From contig JBLINY010000138.1 of the NCBI GenBank assembly GCA_047638695.1, positions 1 through 10,813 on the forward strand: a stretch of 10,813 bases of DNA, given 5' to 3'. How positions within the stretch are numbered: position 1 is the stretch's first letter; every line of letters begins with the position of its first letter. Shown piece by piece: positions 7,088-10,813 of this stretch. A program made the translations under genes and the position numbers. The notes under the pieces are model-generated. The model did no database searches. It had not been told where the DNA came from and saw only the letters and a list, made by a program, of their open reading frames with translations. Origin of the DNA: JAHECQ01 sp047638695 (GTDB lineage Bacteria; Actinomycetota; Acidimicrobiia; Acidimicrobiales; SZUA-35).

Positions 7088-7294
7088 ATCGATGACGAGC
7101 TCACGGCCGCCTGGCAGCGCGAAGTTGCGGGGCAACCCGTAGATGTCACCGCTGCCGTGTTGTCGGCGGACTCACAGCATCAGCTCGACGAGCTACGCGA
7201 CTTGGTGTGTGCAAGCGGGTTGAGCGGCCGCGATCACGAGGCCTGGCGGCATGCCAGCCCTAGTACTTTCCTCGGAACGCGAAGCGCTTCTTGA
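7088..7294 (+). other. Orphan coding-like open frame without a start, possible gene remnant
   Basis: After a TAG at 7085-7087 a plus frame runs open for 68 codons to a TGA at about 7292-7294. Its translation has coding-like composition: IDDELTAAWQREVAGQP, then AVLSADSQHQLDELRDLVCA and SGLSGRDHEAWRHA. Charged, Ala-rich helix-like segments and a GC-rich third position suggest former coding sequence. There is no ATG, and the internal GTG and TTG codons have no good ribosome binding site. The 3' end overlaps the last gene of the small minus-strand operon. I do not recognise the family. It may be a fragment of a decayed gene or a chance open frame in high-GC DNA. Confidence 0.3.
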
Positions 7295-7439
7295 GTTCAT
7301 CCTCATCGAGTTTCTTTTTGAGGTCTGGGTTCTGCTCGATCACGATTCGAGTCAGAGCAAGGCCTCCAGCCATGACGGCGCCGTAGACCGTGACCGCGAA
7401 GACGATGACACCCACGATGAAGATCACGCTCGTGCTCAT
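7260..7439 (-). CDS. Small membrane protein, 59 residues, function unknown
   Basis: The protein has one strong N-terminal transmembrane stretch, STSVIFIVGVIVFAVTVYGA followed by VMAGGLAL (2-28), then a charged Lys/Asp/Glu-rich tail DLKKKLDEDELKKRFAFRG (39-57) expected to lie in the cytoplasm. The ATG at 7439 overlaps the stop of the preceding gene as ATGA, so the two are coupled; a longer in-frame extension upstream is Arg-rich and lies over the neighbouring gene, so I reject it. I do not recognise a named family. The single helix plus charged tail, and its pairing with another tiny membrane protein, suggest the two act as a small complex, which is inference. Confidence 0.7.
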   Translation of the reverse strand: MSTSVIFIVGVIVFAVTVYGAVMAGGLALTRIVIEQNPDLKKKLDEDELKKRFAFRGKY

Positions 7440-7654
7440 GATCGGACCGCCTGGGTCTCGCTGAGTTGCGGAGCGTCGATCTGCGCGAGGAGCAACGTTC
7501 CCAAAGAGTGAATCGATGGCACCCAAAGACCAACGAAGATCCCGGCTGTCGTATCGTCCTGTACGAAGAACAGCCAAACAGAGAACAAGAACGAAGCAAA
7601 CCCCGCGATCACGAACGGGATCTTGAGCCGAAGCGATTGAGGCAAAGCGGGCAT
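7436..7654 (-). CDS. Small two-helix membrane protein, 72 residues, function unknown
   Basis: The protein begins MPALPQSLRLK and has two hydrophobic segments: IPFVIAGFASFLFSVWLFFV (12-31) and AGIFVGLWVPSIHSLGTLLL (36-55), joined by a short acidic turn with QDDTT. The C-terminal 17 residues are polar. The ATG at 7654 is supported by an excellent Shine-Dalgarno GGAGGA 6 bases upstream; an upstream ATG in the same frame would add an Arg-rich extension and has no such signal. It is the first gene of a two-gene unit, overlapping the next by ATGA. The family is not recognised. The conserved look of the second helix (GLWVPSI with Gly and Pro) suggests a real selected protein rather than a random open frame. 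Confidence 0.7.
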   Translation of the reverse strand: MPALPQSLRLKIPFVIAGFASFLFSVWLFFVQDDTTAGIFVGLWVPSIHSLGTLLLAQIDAPQLSETQAVRS

Positions 7655-7660
7655 TCGAAT

Positions 7661-7666
7661 TCCTCC
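7661..7666 (-). promoter_or_regulatory. Strong Shine-Dalgarno sequence of the small membrane-protein operon
   Basis: GGAGGA on the minus strand, 6 bases before the ATG at 7654. It decides the start of the 72-residue protein against the longer upstream alternative. Confidence 0.7.
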
Positions 7667-7667
7667 A

Positions 7668-7683
7668 GTGACGAGAGCGTCAC
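7668..7683 (-). promoter_or_regulatory. Perfect 6-bp inverted repeat just upstream of the ribosome binding site
   Basis: GTGACG and CGTCAC are separated by four bases. The repeat ends 1 base from the Shine-Dalgarno sequence of the small membrane-protein operon. It could form an mRNA hairpin close to the ribosome binding site or be the binding site of a dimeric repressor. It is short, so chance is possible. Confidence 0.35.
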
Positions 7684-7965
7684 CATCTATTACGTTCGAC
7701 CTCGCATCGTGAGATGCACTTCGAGCTCTCCGCATCTGTGCCATGTGGCACCGTGCTCACCACCACGAACCGCGGCTTCAGCTCAACCGGTCACATGCCA
7801 CAGACTGGCGTCGATCCCCACGTCGCAGAATGCTGTATCGGGCATAGCGTGGGCCCAAGCCCGCCGGGCGTTCTCTCAATCATTCGCATCGGTTTCGTCC
7901 TCGATTTCATGGGGAGGCCGTACGAGCCGCAAAGAGCGAGAGCTCAGAGAAACCTGGGAGCCAAG
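7684..7965. other. Intergenic region between two divergent genes, no gene seen
   Basis: The region lies between the minus-strand small membrane-protein operon and the plus-strand cytidine-deaminase-like gene. A plus frame is open from 7714 in phase with the deaminase, but its translation has no deaminase features, and it contains Met at several points without ribosome binding sites. It must hold promoters for both directions; TAATAG near 7687-7692 (minus strand) is a possible -10 for the small operon, without a clear -35. Confidence 0.4.
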
Positions 7966-8232
7966 ATGATTGACTCGGTGGGCCAAGGGGACGAAGCGCT
8001 ACGCAAGGCTGCGATCTCGGCCCGCAACAATGCGTACGCTCCCTACACGAAATCCGATGCTGGGGCCGCGGTGCTGGATACCGCCGGCATCATCTACACC
8101 GGATCGCTTATTGAGAACATCTCACTGGGTCTGGCGATGTGTGCCGAGCGAGTAGCGCTTTTCACTTGTGCTTCTTCGGGCGGACGGCCTGCTCACGTCG
8201 TCCTCGCCCCCCGTCGACTGACGCTGGTCTAG
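7966..8232 (+). pseudogene. Cytidine-deaminase-like protein truncated before its second zinc motif
   Basis: The 88 residues match the N-terminal two thirds of homotetrameric cytidine deaminases, which hydrolyse cytidine or deoxycytidine to uridine. LRKAAISARNNAYAPYTKSD (12-31) aligns with the conserved AYAPYS region, and SLIENISLGLAMCAERVALF (47-66) contains the first zinc and catalytic motif Cys-Ala-Glu (C59-A60-E61). A typical enzyme has about 130 residues and a later PCGxCRQ motif supplying two more zinc ligands. Here the frame ends after APRRLTLV at tandem TAG codons, and none of the following frames restores the motif before the next gene starts. The substrate-binding Asn normally two residues before E50 is Leu48. 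Without the second motif zinc binding and catalysis should fail. The start has GGGAG 6 bases upstream; an earlier in-frame Met at 7714 would add sequence unlike the family. It is most likely a remnant that could still be translated. Confidence 0.65.
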
Positions 8233-8284
8233 TAGTGAGCCCTACCATTTGTGATCATCGCCGAACCCCAAGCGAAGGGGCGGC

Positions 8285-9202
8285 ATGCCCACGCTCAGCA
8301 GTCTGAGCGGCAAGGTTCAAGACTCCGTCGTCTCAGCACTGACGGGACTCTTCTCGCACGGACCGACCCCGCTCGAGAACACCCTCGACTACATGGGAGA
8401 CCCGGGACTACTCGGCCCCGACTCCGTCTCCTGGAGAGTTCTTGGAGATGCCGCTGTCTTCGTGGGAGGGATCCGGGCCCTCTTGATCCAAGCAGCCCAC
8501 CCCGAGGTTGTAGCGGGAGTCGAGAACCACTCCTCCTACCGAACCGACCCCCTCGGAAGGCTGTCACGCACCTCGGTGTACGTCACCGAAACAACCTACG
8601 GCTCGCTCCCCGAAGTCGAAGCAGCTGTACAGGTTGTTCGCCGTGCACACGGCCCGGTGAAAGGGACATCCGAACGTGGTCTTGGGTACAGCGCTCAGCA
8701 CCCCGAGATGGCGGCCTGGGTCCACAATGTGCTGACAGACTCTTTCCTCGCCGCCTATCAAGCATTCGGCCCGGATCCCCTGACCGCTCACGAAGCCGAC
8801 CAGTTTGTAGTCGAACAGATCAGGGTTGGCGAGCTGCTCGGTGCCAGACCACTTCCGAAGTCCGCCACAGGGCTTGCCAACTGGATCACCAATCACCCAG
8901 ACACCCAGCCGACCATGGCGCAACAGAACGCCATCAGATTCTTACGGAATCCGCCGCTCAGTCCACCTGTCAAGCTCGGCTATCGAATCCTGTTCGATGC
9001 CGCCCTCACCACAATCCCCGTCGCACTGCGTTGTCAACTCGGACTCGATCCACCGGCCCACGCCACCAAAGTTGGTACGGCATCAGTCAATGGACTGAGG
9101 TGGGCCCTGGGCGCATCTCCCGCTTGGCAAGTCGCCCTTGTGCGCTGCAACCGTCCAGTTCCTTATGGCCTCTTTCGCCAACCCCTCCTCATCCAAGGTT
9201 GA
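8285..9202 (+). CDS. MpaB/DUF2236 family oxygenase-like protein
   Basis: A 305-residue member of the oxygenase MpaB / DUF2236 family, which includes heme-dependent enzymes such as rubber oxygenase (Lcp) and fungal MpaB. The core pattern is intact. GDPGLLGPDSVSWRVLGDAA (38-57) is followed by GIRALLIQAAHPEVVAGVEN (62-81) and RLSRTSVYVTETTYGS (92-107). RRAHGPVKG (119-127) and YSAQHPEMAAWVHNVLTDSF (135-154) complete it. The conserved histidines H72, H122 and H147 are present; in the family one His binds heme. No signal peptide is seen. The ATG has AAGGGG 4 bases upstream. Most bacterial members have no known substrate, so only an oxidoreductase role can be proposed. It stands alone, 52 bases after the truncated deaminase, and converges with the anti-sigma gene. 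A 410-residue plus open frame covering it in another phase is an Arg/Ser/Pro-rich shadow. Confidence 0.85.
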   Translation: MPTLSSLSGKVQDSVVSALTGLFSHGPTPLENTLDYMGDPGLLGPDSVSWRVLGDAAVFVGGIRALLIQAAHPEVVAGVENHSSYRTDPLGRLSRTSVYVTETTYGSLPEVEAAVQVVRRAHGPVKGTSERGLGYSAQHPEMAAWVHNVLTDSFLAAYQAFGPDPLTAHEADQFVVEQIRVGELLGARPLPKSATGLANWITNHPDTQPTMAQQNAIRFLRNPPLSPPVKLGYRILFDAALTTIPVALRCQLGLDPPAHATKVGTASVNGLRWALGASPAWQVALVRCNRPVPYGLFRQPLLIQG

Positions 9203-9389
9203 ATCGGACGGGCCCTGAGCTGTTGATTTTCCCCGTGACACCCGACCGATCTTGGACCACGAGTCAACTGGAGCGCCCGCCTCAATCCGCTATCAGGCGA
9301 ACCCGGGACCGGTCCAAGCCGAATGCCGCGAGGTCGACGACAGCTGCTCCCCGAACCGGCTTTGGGCCCAACGACTGGCTTCGAGAGCG

Positions 9390-10052
9390 TCAGGTCTCGG
9401 TGAGGGGGCCGCGCAGGATCGACCGGCCTGAGTGGTTGGCGTTGCCGTCGCGAGGCTCGACGCTTATGTCGACGACGAAGTAGATGTCGGGGTCATAAGC
9501 GGCTGGAACTTCGAAGTCGCCGGGACTGTCGGGGTCGATCAGGCCGAGGGATACGAGTTTGGCTGGATTGCCGTCTGCGTCGGGTTCGATCAGCCAGAGC
9601 TCGAGGTCGGCTGACTCGCCGATTGGACTGGATAGATCTGACTCGTCGATCTCGACGCGAAGCGTGCCGTCATCGTCGACGAGTGAAACCCGAGCCGCAG
9701 CATCGGCGCCGAGGTCATCGAAACTAGTCGGGTCAAAGGCGAGGTCGGCACTCGCCACCACGGTTGGTTTTCTTTCGTCGCGTTGGGCCACGACGGCGAT
9801 GCCGCCGACGATGATCACAGCGGCTGCGGCCGCGGCGCTGACAGCGGCCAACCGGGGTGAGAAACGTCGTCGCCGATCGAGGACAACCACGTTTGCACGG
9901 TGGTCGGCCATGGCGGCCTCAGTTTGGATGCCGGCCCATAGATCGTCGGGCAGTTCGAGAAGTTCGCCATCATCGTGGGTGATCTCGCGAAGAAGGGCCT
10001 CCACGCGGTCGATGTCGCTGTCGGTTCCCTCTGGCTCGTGCTGATCAGTCAT
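9390..10052 (-). CDS. RskA-type anti-sigma factor
   Basis: The 220-residue protein has a cytoplasmic N-terminal part (1-86) with DIDRVEALLREI (13-24) and LPDDLWAGIQTEA (34-46) as short helices for binding the sigma factor. One transmembrane helix follows, LAAVSAAAAAAVIIVGGIAV (68-87). The extracytoplasmic C-terminal domain carries the RskA signature, seen as LELWLIEPDADGNPAKLVSL (149-168) and, near the end, VDISVEPRDGNANHSGRSIL. The zinc anti-sigma motif is absent, as in other RskA-like proteins. It is expected to hold the neighbouring ECF sigma factor at the membrane and release it after regulated proteolysis; that is family knowledge. The ATG overlaps the sigma gene by 8 bases, with GGAG 7 bases upstream, so sigma and anti-sigma are made together. 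Length and domain order are normal. Confidence 0.85.
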   Translation of the reverse strand: MTDQHEPEGTDSDIDRVEALLREITHDDGELLELPDDLWAGIQTEAAMADHRANVVVLDRRRRFSPRLAAVSAAAAAAVIIVGGIAVVAQRDERKPTVVASADLAFDPTSFDDLGADAAARVSLVDDDGTLRVEIDESDLSSPIGESADLELWLIEPDADGNPAKLVSLGLIDPDSPGDFEVPAAYDPDIYFVVDISVEPRDGNANHSGRSILRGPLTET

Positions 10053-10653
10053 GGGACGGCTCCAGATGGCGGCGGATGCTGGCCAGTCCCCGGCGAATGT
10101 CGCTCTTGACGGTGCCGAGCGGGAGGGAGGTTCTTTCCGAGATTTGGGTGTGGGTCAGGTCGCTTAGGTAGGCGAGTTCGATGACCGTTCGGGATCGTTC
10201 GGGGAGGGACTTGAGAGCATCCGCGACGAGCATCCGGTCGCCCACTCGCTCCACATTGGACTCGACCGCGATCTCAACGGGTTCACTGTCGGCCCGTCGA
10301 GAGGCGTGGCGTTGTTCGGTTCGAATGTTATCGATGAGTCGGTTCTTGGTGATGCCCATGAGCCAGCCGGCCAGGCTCCCTTTGGAGGAGTCGAATCGTT
10401 CGCGGGCCCGCCACGCGCTGACGAACACCTCTTGGGTGACGTCCTTGGCCCGGTCGTCGCCCAGAGAGCGGCGACAAAAAGAGTAGACGAGGGGGCCGTG
10501 GGCATCATACGCCGCCCGGAGTGCGTCTTCGTCCCCTCGCGCAAACGCCGCCTCTACGGCATCGATAACTCGTAGCGCAGCCGTGGACACACCCGGAGCG
10601 TATCCAGGCGACTGTTGGGTAAGGGATTGATGCGGCAGGAGACTGGTGGACAT
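10045..10653 (-). CDS. ECF RNA polymerase sigma factor, SigK-like
   Basis: The 202-residue product has sigma region 2 from YDAHGPLVYSFCRRSLGDDR through VTQEVFVSAWRARERFDSS to GSLAGWLMGITKNRLIDNIR, and region 4 with ALKSLPERSRTVIELAYLSD and the helix-turn-helix LTHTQISERTSLPLGTVKSD. Together with the RskA-like gene downstream (8-base overlap) this is the arrangement of mycobacterial SigK/RskA and the related ECF19 group. Such sigma factors usually transcribe their own operon and membrane or redox-related targets; the local targets are unknown. I place the start at ATG 10653 (MSTSLLPHQS); no good ribosome binding site precedes it, and GTG at 10590 is an alternative. The frame remains open up to 10764, but that extension is the antisense of a reverse transcriptase remnant. 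The promoter would have to lie in or beyond that remnant; TTGACC on the minus strand at 10704-10699 is a possible -35 without a matching -10. Confidence 0.85.
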   Translation of the reverse strand: MSTSLLPHQSLTQQSPGYAPGVSTAALRVIDAVEAAFARGDEDALRAAYDAHGPLVYSFCRRSLGDDRAKDVTQEVFVSAWRARERFDSSKGSLAGWLMGITKNRLIDNIRTEQRHASRRADSEPVEIAVESNVERVGDRMLVADALKSLPERSRTVIELAYLSDLTHTQISERTSLPLGTVKSDIRRGLASIRRHLEPSHD

Positions 10654-10683
10654 AACAATCAGGTACAAGGAGAGCGTTTGGAT

Positions 10684-10813
10684 GGATGCGACAGTGAGGG
10701 TCAAGCCCGGCAGGTGTTGGCCGAGCTGGGCGAGCGGCTGGGGTCGCTCGGGTTGGAGCTGCACAGCGGCAAGACCAAGGTCGTGTATTGCAAGGACCGG
10801 AAACGAAGCGGGA
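10684..10813 (+). mobile_element. 5'-truncated group II intron reverse transcriptase/maturase, runs off the window
   Basis: The plus frame reads CDSEGQARQVLAELGERLGS, then LGLELHSGKTKVVYCKDRKR. This is the segment right after the YADD catalytic motif in bacterial group II intron (LtrA-like) reverse transcriptases, ending in the conserved GLELH-x2-KTK-V-YCKD block. Upstream of about 10684 the homology stops at once: all three plus frames lack the YADD motif, which should lie about 6-8 residues before, and the whole fingers and palm domain. An ATG at 10630 is in frame, but its first 18 codons are unrelated. The remainder, possibly with the maturase and endonuclease domains and the intron RNA 3' end, would lie beyond the window. 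It faces the sigma-factor gene head to head, 30 bases from its start. Confidence 0.75.

Noticed and set aside
7243..7257. 5-bp inverted repeat (CTGGC / GCCAG) just after the stop of the 59-residue gene as a terminator
   Set aside because: Stem is only 5 bp and there is no T-run, so a rho-independent terminator is not supported.
9203..9389. Gap between the convergent DUF2236 and anti-sigma genes as a site for a terminator or small gene
   Set aside because: No convincing hairpin with T-run and no coding-like frame independent of the flanking shadows was seen.
8251..9483. 410-residue plus-strand open frame overlapping the DUF2236 gene
   Set aside because: Arg/Ser/Pro/Thr-rich translation without motifs, in a different phase over a gene with clear family conservation; typical high-GC frame shadow.
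10654..10764. Longer N-terminus of the sigma factor from the ATG at 10764
   Set aside because: The added residues are antisense to recognisable reverse transcriptase coding sequence and do not resemble a sigma N-terminus.
1..10813. CRISPR arrays, tRNA genes, toxin-antitoxin or defence systems
   Set aside because: No regularly spaced repeats, no cloverleaf-like segments and no recognisable nuclease, toxin or defence proteins on either strand.

Overview
The window looks like chromosomal DNA from a high-GC actinobacterium. Codon use is GC-rich, there is an ECF sigma factor with an RskA-type anti-sigma factor, and the MpaB/DUF2236, DUF2071 and TIGR01777 families present are typical of that phylum. 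An Acidimicrobiia-like host is plausible, but this is inferred from protein style only. No rRNA, tRNA, CRISPR array or complete insertion sequence was found.

Left part (1-3642): a cluster of the type often seen around bacterial photolyases. It holds a TIGR01777 epimerase-like gene without its N-terminal half, an intact class I photolyase, and on the other strand DUF2071, an SDR and a small membrane protein. The last two are clearly decayed: the SDR carries stop and frame lesions and internal loss and runs directly into the membrane-protein remnant, which has its own stop and frameshift. Only the photolyase and DUF2071 genes look whole.

Middle (3689-7053): a translationally coupled two-gene glycosyltransferase operon on the minus strand. 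The first gene fuses about 230 residues of HEAT-like helical repeats to a sucrose-phosphate-synthase-like GT4 enzyme. The second is a GT1 (UGT/MGT-like) enzyme. Next come an orphan coding-looking segment without a start (7088-7294) and a coupled pair of very small membrane proteins (7260-7654). A perfect short inverted repeat sits just before the Shine-Dalgarno sequence of that pair.

Right part (7966-10813): a cytidine-deaminase-like gene that stops before its second zinc motif, an intact MpaB/DUF2236 oxygenase-like gene, and a convergent SigK/RskA-like sigma/anti-sigma operon. Thirty bases upstream of the sigma start, on the opposite strand, begins a 5'-truncated group II intron reverse transcriptase that runs off the window end.

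The overall theme is a light or oxidative-stress neighbourhood under erosion. Three genes or remnants lack an end or an essential motif (epimerase, cytidine deaminase, reverse transcriptase) and two are frameshifted (SDR, membrane protein), set among intact operons. I see no clear new defence or mobile system. The most distinctive intact item is the HEAT-GT4 fusion with its GT1 partner.
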